Shown one piece after another: positions 9,529 to 19,889 of a DNA stretch of 64,000 nucleotides (the first letter of the stretch is position 1; every line of letters begins with the position of its first letter). A program made the position numbers and the translations under genes. Source of the DNA: Burkholderia sp. L27(2015) (GTDB lineage: Bacteria; Pseudomonadota; Gammaproteobacteria; Burkholderiales; Burkholderiaceae). The DNA lies in assembly GCF_009765705.1 (NCBI RefSeq), contig NZ_LMUX01000007.1, forward strand, positions 34,716 through 98,715, in the 5' to 3' direction. The notes under the pieces were generated by a model, which was not told where the DNA came from, did not search any database, and worked only from the letters and a program-made list of their open reading frames with translations.

Positions 9529-10259
9529 GCACACCCCTGAAAGCTATTGCCCCGCTGCAAAGCACGACCTACAGCATCGCATTCGACGCGGATATCCACG
9601 CTGCGCTGATCGACCTCGACGGTACGATGGTCGACACCGCACTCGATTTCACCGCCGCGCTCAACGCCATGCTGCGTGAGATCGGCGCGCCCTCGATCGA
9701 GCACGCCGAAGTATTGCGCTATATCGGCAAGGGCTCCGAGAACCTGATCAGCTCGGTGCTCGCTCCCCGCTACGACGCGCCGCGTGCGGCTGCCTTATTC
9801 GAACACGCGTACGAGCTCTATCAAGCCGAATATGCGCGCATCAACGGCCAGCAGTCGGCGCTCTACCCCGAAGTGGAGCGTGGCCTGATTGCCTTGCGCG
9901 ACGCAGGCATCAAGCTCGCCTGCATCACCAACAAACCGCACCGGTTCGCCATCGAGCTGCTGCGCCACTACGAATTGCTCGACTATTTCACGCTGGTCTA
10001 CGGTGGCGATACCTGGCCTCGCAAAAAGCCTGACCCGATGCCGATGGTCGAGGCCTGCAAAGCGCTCGGCGTGACAACCGCGCATGCCGTCGCCATCGGC
10101 GATTCGGAAAACGATGCGCTCGCGGCGCGCGCGGCGGGGCTCTGGTCGCTCGCGGTGCCATACGGATATAACCATGGCCAACCGGTGCAAACAATCCCGG
10201 CCGATGGTATAGTCGAAAATCTATATCGCGCTGCGTGTTTGATTCTTCGGCGTGGTTAA
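9525..10259 (+). CDS. gph: phosphoglycolate phosphatase
   Basis: This 244-residue HAD-superfamily phosphatase removes phosphate from 2-phosphoglycolate. The nucleophile motif is [11 protein letters not shown] (about residues 28-38), motif II is ITNKPH, and motif III/IV are KKPDPMPM and [16 protein letters not shown]. The first 25 residues are an extra N-terminal extension compared with minimal Gph. It overlaps rpe by four bases and precedes the trp genes, an order typical of betaproteobacteria. Confidence 0.92.
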   Translation: MSTPLKAIAPLQSTTYSIAFDADIHAALIDLDGTMVDTALDFTAALNAMLREIGAPSIEHAEVLRYIGKGSENLISSVLAPRYDAPRAAALFEHAYELYQAEYARINGQQSALYPEVERGLIALRDAGIKLACITNKPHRFAIELLRHYELLDYFTLVYGGDTWPRKKPDPMPMVEACKALGVTTAHAVAIGDSENDALAARAAGLWSLAVPYGYNHGQPVQTIPADGIVENLYRAACLILRRG

Positions 10260-10759
10260 ATTAAAGTAAATAGAGTTAAATTCGCGGACTTAAATTCCTA
10301 AACTTCGGTTAGTAAAATTAAGTTCGACGCCGATGCGAGCCTCGTTGCTCGCATCCCGATCACCTCAATTGACCTCATAGCGTATGTTTCTGAATAAAAA
10401 ACGGAGTCTGGACAGCATCGACCGGGGCGCATGGCCTTGGCGTCGCTGGTCTTGGTGATACTCACCTGGTAGCCGCTGAAGCGCGTCTTCAGCATCCGTT
10501 TTTTATTACGCCGCAGTAATCCTCTTCCCGCAGGTAACCCCGTCGGTGCCGTATCCGATTCTCGATTTCGAGCATCCGCGAGCACCGGTGAACATGGGTT
10601 TTCCGAGCTGCACGCGAGCTGCATGGCTTCCGATAAAGGGCCGCAGCCGTTGCGAGTTGAGGGCGCGGCACGCCGTCCGTGTATCCTAATGCCCTGCACC
10701 GCGCCGATCGAGCGCCATACTGCAGGCATGCAGGTCACGTGACGCAACAGGAACAGTAA
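10260..10759. other. 500-base spacer upstream of trpE
   Basis: No credible gene is present. The first 60 bases are AT-rich. Bases 10393-10507 form a small element with perfect 13-bp inverted ends, described separately. I see no run of tryptophan codons or compact attenuator hairpin before trpE, so a classical trp leader is not evident. A minus-strand frame spanning most of the spacer has no recognisable domain. Confidence 0.5.
10393..10507. repeat. 115-bp element with 13-bp perfect terminal inverted repeats
   Basis: AATAAAAAACGGA at 10393-10405 is the exact reverse complement of TCCGTTTTTTATT at 10495-10507, enclosing 89 bp of GC-rich DNA. The distance is too long for a terminator and the ends resemble a miniature transposon or the remnant of an insertion sequence. 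The minus strand inside begins MLKTRFSGYQVS, faintly like an IS3-type orfA start, but it soon loses similarity. No target-site duplication is obvious. Confidence 0.45.
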
Positions 10760-12274
10760 ATGACCGAACTCGAATTTCAATCGCTGGCCGCCGAAGGCTA
10801 CAACCGCATTCCGTTGATTGCGGAAGCGCTCGCCGACCTCGAAACGCCGCTATCCCTGTATCTGAAGCTGGCCCAGGCCGAGCGCAACGGCGCCAATTCC
10901 TTTTTGCTGGAATCGGTGGTCGGCGGCGAACGCTTCGGCCGCTACTCGTTCATCGGCCTGCCCGCGCGCACACTGATACGCGCCAGCGGCCAACGCTGCG
11001 AAGTGCTGCAAGACGGCGTGGTGACCGAAACGCATCAGGGCGATCCGCTCGATTTCATCGGCCAATTCCAGGCGCGTTTCAAAGTGGCCCAACGCCCCGG
11101 TTTGCCTCGTTTCTCGGGGGGGCTAGCCGGTTACTTCGGCTACGATGCAGTGCGGTTCATTGAGAAGAAGCTGGCCGATACCGCACCTCCCGACGATCTG
11201 GGCCTGCCCGATATCCAGTTGCTGCTCACCGAAGAGGTGGCCGTCATCGACAATCTGGCCGGCAAGCTTTACCTGATTGTCTATGTCGACCCAACCGCTC
11301 CCGAAGCGTATACACGTGGACGCCAGCGCCTGCGCGAGTTGCGCGCGCGCCTGCGCTCGAGCGTGCAACCGCCGGTCACGTCGGCCAGCGTGCGCACCGA
11401 AACCTACCGTGAATTCGCGCGCGAAGATTATTTCCGCGCAGTCCTGAAAGCCAAGGAAAACATCGCGGCCGGCGAGCTGATGCAGGTGCAGATCGGTCAG
11501 CGCCTGATCAAGCCGTTCCGCGATAACCCGCTTTCGCTGTACCGAGCACTGCGCTCGCTGAACCCGTCGCCGTACATGTATTTCTACAATTTCGGCGATT
11601 TTCAGGTGGTGGGCTCCTCGCCGGAGATCCTGGTGCGTCAGGAAAAACGTAGCACCGAACACGGCACCGAGCGCATCGTCACGATACGTCCGCTGGCCGG
11701 CACCCGGCCGCGGGGCGCGACGCCCGAACGCGATGCCGAGCTGGCCGTCGAACTGCTGCACGACCCCAAGGAAATTGCCGAGCACGTGATGCTGATCGAC
11801 CTGGCTCGCAACGACGTGGGTCGCATCGCGAAGATCGGCTCGGTCGTCGTGACCGATCAGATGGCGATCGAAAAATATTCGCATGTGCAACACATCGTCA
11901 GCTCGGTCGAGGGCCATCTGAAAGAAGGCATCAGCAACCTCGACGTGTTGCGCGCCACGTTCCCGGCCGGCACGCTGTCGGGCGCGCCCAAGGTACGGGC
12001 GATGGAACTGATCGACGAACTGGAGCCGGTCAAGCGCGGCCTGTACGGCGGCGCCGTCGGCTACTTGTCGTTCTCCGGCGAAATGGATCTGGCGATCGCG
12101 ATTCGTACCGGCATCATCCACGGCGGCAACCTTTATGTGCAGGCGGCCGCGGGCATCGTTGCCGATTCGGTCCCTGAGAGCGAATGGCAAGAAACTGAAA
12201 ACAAGGCCCGCGCGGTATTGCGCGCGGCAGAACAGGTGCAAGACGGTCTCGACCGTGGCACGGAGGAGTTTTGA
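10760..12274 (+). CDS. trpE: anthranilate synthase component I
   Basis: This 504-residue protein converts chorismate to anthranilate with ammonia supplied by TrpG. The N-terminal feedback-inhibition region includes [19 protein letters not shown], where tryptophan normally binds the LLES segment. The catalytic domain shows [33 protein letters not shown] and [10 protein letters not shown]. Length is standard. It is two bases from trpG and begins the trpE-trpG-trpD-trpC group. Confidence 0.96.
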   Translation: MTELEFQSLAAEGYNRIPLIAEALADLETPLSLYLKLAQAERNGANSFLLESVVGGERFGRYSFIGLPARTLIRASGQRCEVLQDGVVTETHQGDPLDFIGQFQARFKVAQRPGLPRFSGGLAGYFGYDAVRFIEKKLADTAPPDDLGLPDIQLLLTEEVAVIDNLAGKLYLIVYVDPTAPEAYTRGRQRLRELRARLRSSVQPPVTSASVRTETYREFAREDYFRAVLKAKENIAAGELMQVQIGQRLIKPFRDNPLSLYRALRSLNPSPYMYFYNFGDFQVVGSSPEILVRQEKRSTEHGTERIVTIRPLAGTRPRGATPERDAELAVELLHDPKEIAEHVMLIDLARNDVGRIAKIGSVVVTDQMAIEKYSHVQHIVSSVEGHLKEGISNLDVLRATFPAGTLSGAPKVRAMELIDELEPVKRGLYGGAVGYLSFSGEMDLAIAIRTGIIHGGNLYVQAAAGIVADSVPESEWQETENKARAVLRAAEQVQDGLDRGTEEF

Positions 12275-12276
12275 CC

Positions 12277-12849
<573 letters not shown>

Positions 12850-12926
12850 GTCCAGCGGGCGGGCGGGTAGCTACCACCCGCCGCCTGCTGCCCCGCGCAC
12901 CCGCCTCCACTCGATCTGGATCGACC

Positions 12927-13958
12927 ATGCCGATTACTCCGCAGGAAGCCCTGCAACGCACCATCGAACACCGTGAGATTTTTCACGACGAAATGCTGCA
13001 CCTGATGCGTCTGATCATGCGCGGCGAAATCTCGCCCATCATGACCGCCGCGATCCTCACCGGGCTGCGCGTCAAAAAAGAAACCATCGGCGAAATTGCA
13101 GCGGCCGCCACGGTGATGCGCGAATTTGCCACGCATGTCGAGGTACCCGACCGCTCGCATTTCGTCGATATTGTCGGAACCGGCGGCGACGGCTCCAATA
13201 CGTTCAACATTTCCACCGCCAGCACTTTCGTGTGTGCGGCGGCCGGCGCCAAGGTTGCCAAGCATGGCAATCGCAGCGTCTCGAGCAAATCGGGCAGCGC
13301 CGATGTACTCGAAGCGCTGGGCGTCAATATCATGCTCGATGCGCAGCAAGTCGCGCAGAGCATCGAGGCGACCGGCATCGGTTTCATGTTCGCGCCCAAT
13401 CACCATCCGGCCATGAAAAACGTGGCGCCGGTGCGACGCGAACTCGGCGTGCGGACCATTTTCAATATCCTCGGTCCGCTGACGAATCCGGCGAACGCGC
13501 CCCATCAGTTGATGGGCGTCTTCCATCCCGATCTGGTCGGCATTCAGGCGCGCGTGATGCAGCGGCTGGGCGCCAAGCATGTGCTGGTAGTACACGGCAT
13601 GGACGGCATGGACGAAGTGTCGATGGGCGCCACGACGCTGGTCGGTGAGCTGCGCGACGATCAGGTGAGCGAGTACGAGATTCATCCTGAGGATTATGGT
13701 CTGCAGATGCAGTCCAACCGCACCCTCAAGGTGGCCGACGCCGCAGAATCGGGCAAGATGCTGTTGGGCGCGCTCGACAACGAACCTGGCGTGGCGCGCG
13801 AAATTGTCGCATTGAATGCGGGAGCCGCGCTCTACGCTGCCGATCTGGTGCCTTCTATCGGCGTCGGGATAGAACGTTCGCGTGAAGCCATCGCGAGCGG
13901 GGCGGCACGCTCCAAGGTGGACGAGCTGGTGCGTTTTACTCAACAATTCAAACGGTAG
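12927..13958 (+). CDS. trpD: anthranilate phosphoribosyltransferase
   Basis: This 343-residue enzyme joins anthranilate to [23 protein letters not shown] at 12927 matches known starts, although the frame is open much further upstream through trpG. The PRPP loop is [38 protein letters not shown] and [13 protein letters not shown] are further substrate-binding stretches. A 77-base GC-rich gap with an imperfect hairpin (about 12861-12888) separates it from trpG. Confidence 0.95.
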   Translation: MPITPQEALQRTIEHREIFHDEMLHLMRLIMRGEISPIMTAAILTGLRVKKETIGEIAAAATVMREFATHVEVPDRSHFVDIVGTGGDGSNTFNISTASTFVCAAAGAKVAKHGNRSVSSKSGSADVLEALGVNIMLDAQQVAQSIEATGIGFMFAPNHHPAMKNVAPVRRELGVRTIFNILGPLTNPANAPHQLMGVFHPDLVGIQARVMQRLGAKHVLVVHGMDGMDEVSMGATTLVGELRDDQVSEYEIHPEDYGLQMQSNRTLKVADAAESGKMLLGALDNEPGVAREIVALNAGAALYAADLVPSIGVGIERSREAIASGAARSKVDELVRFTQQFKR

Positions 13959-13969
13959 TCACCTGCATC

Positions 13970-14770
13970 ATGAGCGATATCCTCAAACGCATCATTAGCG
14001 TCAAGCACGAAGAAGTCGCGGCAGCTCAGCGCATAGCCCCGCTGCCCGCGCTGCTGGAAACTGCGCGAGCACGCTGCCTTGACCAACGCGATCAACGCGA
14101 TTTTGTCGGCGCACTGCGCGCCAAAGTCGCCGAGGGCAAAGCCGCCGTGATCGCCGAAGTGAAAAAGGCGAGTCCGTCCAAAGGCGTAATACGCGAGCAT
14201 TTCGTCCCGGCCGAGATTGCCGCAAGCTACGCTGAACACGGCGCAGCCTGTTTGTCGGTGCTCACTGATACGCCATTTTTCCAAGGCAGCGCCGACTATC
14301 TTCGGCAAGCTCGCGCCGCCTGCACGTTGCCGGTGCTGCGCAAGGATTTCATGGTCGATGGTTATCAGATCGTGGAAGCCGCAGCGATGGGCGCCGATTG
14401 CATCTTGCTGATCGCGGCAGCGCTCTCTCTGTCGACCATGCAGGAGTTCGAAACGCTGGCCCATTCGCTTGGTCTGGCCGTATTGGTGGAAGTCCACGAC
14501 GGCGCCGAACTCGACGCGGCACTGACTTTGAAAACGCCATTGATTGGCATCAATAACCGCAATCTGCGTACCTTCGAAGTCAGCCTGGAAAACACCTTCG
14601 AGCTGCTCGATCGCATTCCGGACGATCGCATGGTCGTCACGGAGTCCGGCATACTGACCCGCGAGGACGTGGAGCGCGTGCGCGCGCGTGACGTGCATGC
14701 GTTCCTGGTCGGCGAGGCATTCATGCGCGCTGAAAACCCGGGTAAAGCACTGGCGCAGATGTTTCACTGA
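13970..14770 (+). CDS. trpC: indole-3-glycerol phosphate synthase
   Basis: This 266-residue TIM barrel closes the ring of the carboxyphenylamino ribulotide. [13 protein letters not shown] holds the catalytic and phosphate-binding lysines; [25 protein letters not shown] and [12 protein letters not shown] follow in the usual order. It is the monofunctional form without the TrpF domain of E. coli. It lies 11 bp after trpD. trpF, trpB and trpA are not in the window, as expected when they form a separate group. Confidence 0.95.
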   Translation: MSDILKRIISVKHEEVAAAQRIAPLPALLETARARCLDQRDQRDFVGALRAKVAEGKAAVIAEVKKASPSKGVIREHFVPAEIAASYAEHGAACLSVLTDTPFFQGSADYLRQARAACTLPVLRKDFMVDGYQIVEAAAMGADCILLIAAALSLSTMQEFETLAHSLGLAVLVEVHDGAELDAALTLKTPLIGINNRNLRTFEVSLENTFELLDRIPDDRMVVTESGILTREDVERVRARDVHAFLVGEAFMRAENPGKALAQMFH

Positions 14771-14866
14771 ACGGCCGTCGTTCGCGACTGGGGAGGTGCG
14801 CATTGGTCTCCTTTTCAGCCACAGCTTTCGACTAGCGCTTTCGGCCACATTTTTATCGGAACTGTC

Positions 14867-15493
14867 ATGGCGATCGAACAGGAAATGAAACTCGCGCTGC
14901 CGGAGGCTGACGTCGACGCGTCGATCGCCTTCCTGACGCAACGCGCCGGCGCGCAGCCCACCTCGATTCCACTGGAAAACATCTATTTCGATACGCCAGA
15001 CTGCGCGCTCGCCAAGGTCAAAAGCGCGGTGCGCCTGCGCCGCACACCGCACGGGTGGCTGCAAACGTTCAAAGCGGGCGGCGGCTCGCGTGAGGGTCTA
15101 CATAGCCGTAACGAGTGGGAAATGCCCGTTGCCGGTGCCCAACTCGAACCGACGCCGCTGCTAACTGCCTGCGCAACCCATCCGGCGGCGCTGATACTTA
15201 AGCTGGCCGTACCCACGTTGCAACCGCTGTTCAGAACGGATTTCACGCGCTTGTTGTGGAATGTGCTGCACGAGGGCGCGCAGATCGAAGCCGCGCTGGA
15301 TCGGGGCGTGGTCGAAGTCGAGCGCGATGGGCAACGCCATACGGTGCCGATCTGCGAAATCGAACTCGAGCTCAAAGGCGGTCCAGAGCAAGCATTGCTG
15401 AGCTTGGCACACGCGCTGCGTCAGGTAATTCCGGGGCTGAAACCGGACGACACAAGCAAGGCACAACGCGGCTACGCGCTTTATCGCGCTTGA
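14867..15493 (+). CDS. CYTH-domain protein (inorganic triphosphatase type)
   Basis: This 208-residue protein is one CYTH domain. The defining ExExK motif reads IEQEMKL at residues 3-9, and IYFDTPDCALAK, VRLRR and LQTFKAGG line the expected tunnel. Members such as YgiF hydrolyse inorganic triphosphate; this one lacks the C-terminal CHAD domain. It follows trpC by 96 bp and is probably read through from it. Triphosphatase function is inferred; adenylate or thiamine triphosphate chemistry is possible in the superfamily. Confidence 0.8.
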   Translation: MAIEQEMKLALPEADVDASIAFLTQRAGAQPTSIPLENIYFDTPDCALAKVKSAVRLRRTPHGWLQTFKAGGGSREGLHSRNEWEMPVAGAQLEPTPLLTACATHPAALILKLAVPTLQPLFRTDFTRLLWNVLHEGAQIEAALDRGVVEVERDGQRHTVPICEIELELKGGPEQALLSLAHALRQVIPGLKPDDTSKAQRGYALYRA

Positions 15494-15564
15494 TTCGCTC
15501 GCTGATGACGCTCTCGTTCGTGACGCTCTCGTCCATGACTTTCTCCTTCATCGAGCGCTCATTC
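15490..15564. repeat. 15-bp degenerate tandem array
   Basis: Units of 15 bp run in phase directly after the CYTH gene: TTGATTCGCTCGCTG (15490, containing its stop codon), ATGACGCTCTCGTTC (15505), GTGACGCTCTCGTCC (15520), ATGACTTTCTCCTTC (15535) and ATCGAGCGCTCATTC (15550). The middle three are most alike. The array ends about 60 bp before the ung start. Confidence 0.75.
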
Positions 15565-15625
15565 ACGAGCCGGCGAGCAACGCATCGCCAGCCCTCCCGG
15601 CTTTATTCCATTTTTTGCGAGCACC

Positions 15626-16462
15626 ATGGCACCCACTCCTCCACGCCCGCGGTCCGGAACCCGTCAACGTTCGAGCGGCACAGCCACGCAAGCGGGGCTC
15701 TTCGATACCGCTCACGCGCCTGATGCTGCGCCGGATGCCGCACCGCCCACCATGAGCCCGGCCGCGCTGGCGCACCAGTTCACCGAACTGCCGCCGGACT
15801 GGCATGCCGTGCTGACGCCGTTTACGGCCAGCCCCATCTGCGCGAGCCTGTGCGATTTTGTCGACGGCGAACGCGCCGCCGGCAAGACCATCTACCCGGC
15901 GGAGGTATTTCGTAGCCTGCACCTGACCCGTGCGCAAGATGTCAAAGTCGTGATCCTGGGGCAAGACCCTTATCACGGCGACGACCACGGCCGGCCGCAG
16001 GCTCACGGCCTGGCCTTTTCGGTCCCCCCCGGCGTGCGGCCACCGCCATCGCTGAAAAATATATTCAAGGAACAGGCCGCCAGCCTGGACCTGCCGATTC
16101 CCTCGCATGGCTGCCTGGATGCCTGGGCTCGGCAAGGCGTGCTGCTGCTTAATACCGTGCTCACGGTCGAGGCCGGCCTGGCCGCCAGCCACGCAAAACG
16201 CGGCTGGGAGCCCTGCACCGACACCCTGCTGGCCGAGTTGGCGAACCGCTACGACGGCCTCGTCTTCATGTTGTGGGGCGCCCACGCGCAGGCCAAACGA
16301 GCGCTGCTGAATCCGCAGCGCCATACCATCCTCGAAGCGCCCCACCCCTCGCCGCTCTCGGCGCACCGTGGTTTCCTCGGGTGCGGCCACTTTGTCAAGG
16401 CCAACGCGGCGCTCGTCGCCACCGGCCGCACACCCATAGACTGGGGCCTGCCGGTTACCTGA
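15626..16462 (+). CDS. ung: uracil-DNA glycosylase
   Basis: This 278-residue family-1 glycosylase removes uracil from DNA. The catalytic aspartate is Asp114 in GQDPYHGDDHG and the active histidine is His240 in APHPSPLSAHRG; FSVPPGVRPPPSL and LLLNTVLTVEAG are also conserved. About 45 N-terminal residues rich in Ala, Pro and Thr precede the domain and look like a disordered extension. The last codons and the stop form the first unit of a tandem array. Confidence 0.94.
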   Translation: MAPTPPRPRSGTRQRSSGTATQAGLFDTAHAPDAAPDAAPPTMSPAALAHQFTELPPDWHAVLTPFTASPICASLCDFVDGERAAGKTIYPAEVFRSLHLTRAQDVKVVILGQDPYHGDDHGRPQAHGLAFSVPPGVRPPPSLKNIFKEQAASLDLPIPSHGCLDAWARQGVLLLNTVLTVEAGLAASHAKRGWEPCTDTLLAELANRYDGLVFMLWGAHAQAKRALLNPQRHTILEAPHPSPLSAHRGFLGCGHFVKANAALVATGRTPIDWGLPVT

Positions 16463-16541
16463 GCCGGTTACCTGAGCCGGTTACCTGAGCCGGTTGCCGC
16501 AGGCGGTTACTTGAGCTGCTTACCCCAGCCGATTCCCGCGG
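16451..16541. repeat. 13-bp degenerate tandem array, seven phased units, starting in the ung stop
   Basis: CCGGTTACCTGAG occurs exactly at 16451, 16464 and 16477. In-phase diverged copies follow: CCGGTTGCCGCAG (16490), GCGGTTACTTGAG (16503), CTGCTTACCCCAG (16516) and CCGATTCCCGCGG (16529). The first unit contains the end of ung including its TGA, so the coding sequence itself seeded the array or was reached by it. Confidence 0.9.
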
Positions 16542-16831
16542 CCGCCGACGCAACGTCTGCAGGTTTTATCTGTCTTATGCAGGCGGGCGACCCCGGCAAG
16601 TGCTATCGTTATTGTCGCTGCGCGGTCTTCGTCAAGTTTTCGGCCTTGCGCTTTGGCCTAAATCCCAGCCTAAATTCCTGGCCTGAATTCCCGGTCACGA
16701 TTTTTCGACCACGAGCCGCGCGCACTGCGAGTCCGCCGTGACGGCCTTCGGTCGCCCGCCTGTATGCCCCGTGCGTGCTGGAGCGACCCTGTTGGGCCGG
16801 TACGGCTGACCTATTCGATAAAGGAGCTGTT
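16542..16831. other. spacer upstream of fusA
   Basis: Together with the array before it this makes a 369-base gap between ung and fusA. Bases 16656-16692 hold a three-copy imperfect repeat, GCCTAAATCCCA, GCCTAAATTCCT and GCCTGAATTCCC. No gene is supported. The fusA promoter should lie here, and an AAGGAG ribosome-binding site ends at 16825. Confidence 0.5.
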
Positions 16832-18940
16832 ATGAGTCGCAAAACACCGATCGAGCGCTATCGAAATATTGGCATTAGCGCCCACATTGACGCCGGCAAG
16901 ACCACCACGACCGAGCGCATTCTCTTCTACACCGGCGTGAATCATAAAATCGGTGAAGTGCATGACGGTGCTGCGACGATGGACTGGATGGAGCAGGAGC
17001 AAGAGCGCGGCATCACGATCACGTCGGCGGCTACCACCGCCTTCTGGAAAGGCATGGCCGGCAATTATCCCGAGCACCACATCAATATCATCGACACCCC
17101 GGGCCACGTCGACTTCACCATCGAGGTGGAGCGCTCGATGCGCGTGCTCGATGGCGCCTGCATGGTGTACGACTCGGTGGGCGGTGTTCAGCCGCAATCG
17201 GAAACCGTCTGGCGCCAAGCCAACAAGTACAAAGTGCCGCGTATCGCTTTCGTCAACAAGATGGATCGGGTCGGCGCCGATTTCTTTCGCGTGCAAAGAC
17301 AAATCGCCGAACGGCTGAAAGGCGTCGGCGTGCCCATCCAGATTCCGATCGGCGCTGAAGAGCATTTCCAGGGCGTGGTCGACCTGGTCAAGATGAAGGC
17401 AATTTTTTGGGACGACGCCAGCCAGGGCGTCAAGTTCGAATACCGTGAAGTGCCGCCCGAGCTGCTCGATCTGGCCCATGAATGGCGCGAAAAAATGGTC
17501 GAAGCCGCGGCCGAAGCCAGCGAGGAACTGCTCGACAAATACATCGGCGGCGAAGCGCTGACCGAAGACGAGATCAAGGCCGCGCTGCGCGTACGCACCA
17601 TCGCCAACGAGATCGTGCCGATGCTGTGCGGCAGCGCGTTCAAGAACAAAGGCGTGCAGGCCATGCTCGACGCAGTGATCGACTACCTGCCGTCGCCGCT
17701 CGACGTGCCCGCCATCATGGGCCATACCGAAGACGACGAAACGGCCGAGCGCCATCCGAGCGACGACGAGCCGTTTTCGGCACTCGCCTTCAAGATCATG
17801 ACCGATCCGTTCGTCGGCCAATTGATTTTCTTCCGCGTTTATTCGGGCGTGGCCAATTCGGGCGATACCGTCTACAACCCGGTCAAAGCCAAGAAAGAGC
17901 GGCTCGGCCGGATCCTGCAGATGCATGCCAACGAGCGTCACGAAATCAAGGTCGTGCATGCGGGCGACATTGCCGCGGCAGTCGGCTTGAAAGATGCGAC
18001 CACGGGCGACACGCTATGCGACCCCGCTCACATCATCATCCTGGAACGCATGATCTTCCCTGAGCCGGTGATCTCGCAGGCGGTCGAACCCAAGACCAAG
18101 GTCGACCAGGAGAAAATGGGCATTGCGCTGAATCGGCTCGCCCAGGAAGATCCGTCGTTCCGGGTTCAAACCGATGAGGAATCGGGCCAGACCATCATTT
18201 CCGGGATGGGCGAGTTGCACCTGGAAATTCTGGTGGACCGCATGCGGCGTGAATTCGGTGTCGAAGCGACCGTGGGCAAGCCGCAGGTCGCGTACCGGGA
18301 AACCATCAAGACCTCGGTCAGCGATGTCGAAGGCAAGTTCGTCAAGCAGTCGGGCGGCCGCGGCCAATACGGCCACGCAGTGCTGAACCTCGACCCGCAA
18401 CCGCAAGGCAAGGGATATGAGTTTGTCGATGCGATCAAGGGCGGGGTCGTGCCGCGTGAATATATCCCTGCGGTGGACAAGGGTATCCAGGAAACGCTGA
18501 AGTCAGGCGTGCTGGCGGGCTATCCGGTGGTGGACGTCAAGGTCACGCTGGTGTTCGGTTCATACCACGACGTTGACTCGAACGAAAACGCGTTCCGGAT
18601 GGCCGGGTCGATGGCCTTCAAGGAAGGCATGCGACGCGCCAAGCCGGTGCTGCTTGAGCCGATGATGGCGGTCGAGGTGGAAACGCCGGAAGACTTCATG
18701 GGCAACGTGATTGGCGATCTTTCGTCGCGGCGCGGCATGGTGCAGGGCATGGAAGATATCGCGGGCGGCGGCGGCAAGGTAGTACGCGCCGAAGTGCCGT
18801 TGGCCGAGATGTTCGGCTACTCGACCTCGCTGCGTTCGCTCACGCAAGGTCGCGCGACCTATACGATGGAGTTCAAGCACTACGCCGAAACGCCGTCCAA
18901 CGTTGCGGAAGCCATTACCAGCGCTAGAAAGCCGCGTTAA
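16832..18940 (+). CDS. fusA: elongation factor G (stand-alone copy)
   Basis: This 702-residue translational GTPase drives ribosomal translocation and, with RRF, recycling. ATG 16832 follows AAGGAG; the frame extends upstream without homology. G-motifs are [13 protein letters not shown], the switch-2 DTPGHVDFT and [10 protein letters not shown], followed by EF-G domains II to V ending in [13 protein letters not shown]. It is not beside rpsL, rpsG or tuf, so it is probably the second EF-G of a lineage that carries two. It has its own strong terminator. Confidence 0.93.
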   Translation: MSRKTPIERYRNIGISAHIDAGKTTTTERILFYTGVNHKIGEVHDGAATMDWMEQEQERGITITSAATTAFWKGMAGNYPEHHINIIDTPGHVDFTIEVERSMRVLDGACMVYDSVGGVQPQSETVWRQANKYKVPRIAFVNKMDRVGADFFRVQRQIAERLKGVGVPIQIPIGAEEHFQGVVDLVKMKAIFWDDASQGVKFEYREVPPELLDLAHEWREKMVEAAAEASEELLDKYIGGEALTEDEIKAALRVRTIANEIVPMLCGSAFKNKGVQAMLDAVIDYLPSPLDVPAIMGHTEDDETAERHPSDDEPFSALAFKIMTDPFVGQLIFFRVYSGVANSGDTVYNPVKAKKERLGRILQMHANERHEIKVVHAGDIAAAVGLKDATTGDTLCDPAHIIILERMIFPEPVISQAVEPKTKVDQEKMGIALNRLAQEDPSFRVQTDEESGQTIISGMGELHLEILVDRMRREFGVEATVGKPQVAYRETIKTSVSDVEGKFVKQSGGRGQYGHAVLNLDPQPQGKGYEFVDAIKGGVVPREYIPAVDKGIQETLKSGVLAGYPVVDVKVTLVFGSYHDVDSNENAFRMAGSMAFKEGMRRAKPVLLEPMMAVEVETPEDFMGNVIGDLSSRRGMVQGMEDIAGGGGKVVRAEVPLAEMFGYSTSLRSLTQGRATYTMEFKHYAETPSNVAEAITSARKPR

Positions 18941-18949
18941 AAAAACATC

Positions 18950-19006
18950 ATCCCCGTTTGCCCACGCTGTCGATCCAGACGGCGCGTGCAAGCGGGGATT
19001 TTTTTT
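18950..19006 (+). terminator. rho-independent terminator of fusA
   Basis: A 12-bp stem, ATCCCCGTTTGC (18950-18961) with GCAAGCGGGGAT (18988-18999), one G-U pair, is followed at once by a run of T residues. Confidence 0.9.
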
Positions 19007-19047
19007 GCCTTGCTGGTTTTGGAACTGAGCGATTGTGAGAGACGCGG

Positions 19048-19098
19048 CTATCGCCAAAAAGGACCTATCGTTAAGCCGCGCCTATCGTCAAACCGCAA
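19048..19098. repeat. 17-bp degenerate repeat, three copies
   Basis: CTATCG begins units at 19048, 19065 and 19082, exactly 17 bp apart; the second and third share CTATCGT-AA-CCGC. It lies between the fusA terminator and the end of the azoreductase gene. Confidence 0.6.
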
Positions 19099-19121
19099 CA
19101 ACCCCTAAACCATAACGATCA

Positions 19122-19721
19122 TTAAACCGCCGCGATCGCCTGACGCGCCGATGCACGTGCATCGTTGGCGGCCGCTTCACCCATCGCCAAACCTTCAGCG
19201 TAGATGAACTCGACGTCGGTCATGCCCAGGAAACCCAGGAAGGTTTTCAGATACGGCGTTTGCGTATCGTTCGGGGTGCCCGAGTATTTGCCGCCGCGCG
19301 CCGCCACCACATACACTTTCTTGCCCTTTACCAGACCTTCGGGAACGCCTTCCGGGGTATAGCGGAACGTCACGCCAGCACGGGCGATCCAGTCGAAATA
19401 CGCCTTGAGTTGCGAGGAGATGCCGAAGTTGTACATCGGCACACCCAGCACGATGATATCGGCTGCTTGCAATTCCGTGATCAACGCGTCGCTGCGGTCG
19501 ACGACTTGCTGCTGTGCCGCGCTGCGCTTGTCGCCCGGCGTGAAGAATGCGCCTAGCGTGTCGTCGTTCAAATGCGTGGTGCCTTCGTTCAGCAGATCAC
19601 GCACCGTGACTTGCGCGCCGCCGAATTTGGTCTTCAGCTTGGCAACGAGTTCGCTTGCCAGCAGCGTGGATTGAGCGCCTTGCGAACGAGCGGCCGAGTT
19701 GACTTGGAGTATCGTGGTCAT
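19122..19721 (-). CDS. azoR: FMN-dependent NADH-azoreductase
   Basis: This 199-residue flavodoxin-like protein reduces azo dyes and quinones with NADH through bound FMN. The FMN phosphate loop is [13 protein letters not shown], and [23 protein letters not shown] plus ARGGKYSG are the flavin-binding signatures of AzoR. The length is standard. It stands alone and faces the fusA terminator. The physiological role is probably quinone or electrophile detoxification. Confidence 0.9.
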   Translation of the reverse strand: MTTILQVNSAARSQGAQSTLLASELVAKLKTKFGGAQVTVRDLLNEGTTHLNDDTLGAFFTPGDKRSAAQQQVVDRSDALITELQAADIIVLGVPMYNFGISSQLKAYFDWIARAGVTFRYTPEGVPEGLVKGKKVYVVAARGGKYSGTPNDTQTPYLKTFLGFLGMTDVEFIYAEGLAMGEAAANDARASARQAIAAV

Positions 19722-19889
19722 GAGAGTTTCCTGAGTGAGTTATCGAACAGGTGGTTCGTTAAGTCAGGATTCTAGACCGCGCTCGAAACGGAACAAGCCC
19801 TTGCAGCGTGACGGATTGTCCTAAAAATGTAGCTAATCGATTTGGCCCGGCCTCCGATTGGAAACCGGGGCCGTCGGCGCTGCCTTCAG

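Noticed and set aside
10298-10780. Long minus-strand frame across the trpE leader
   Set aside because: It overlaps the trpE start and has no domain; only the part inside the 115-bp element looks faintly like a transposase start.
12850-12926. Hairpin between trpG and trpD as a terminator
   Set aside because: The stem is imperfect and no T tract follows; the trp genes are best read as one unit.
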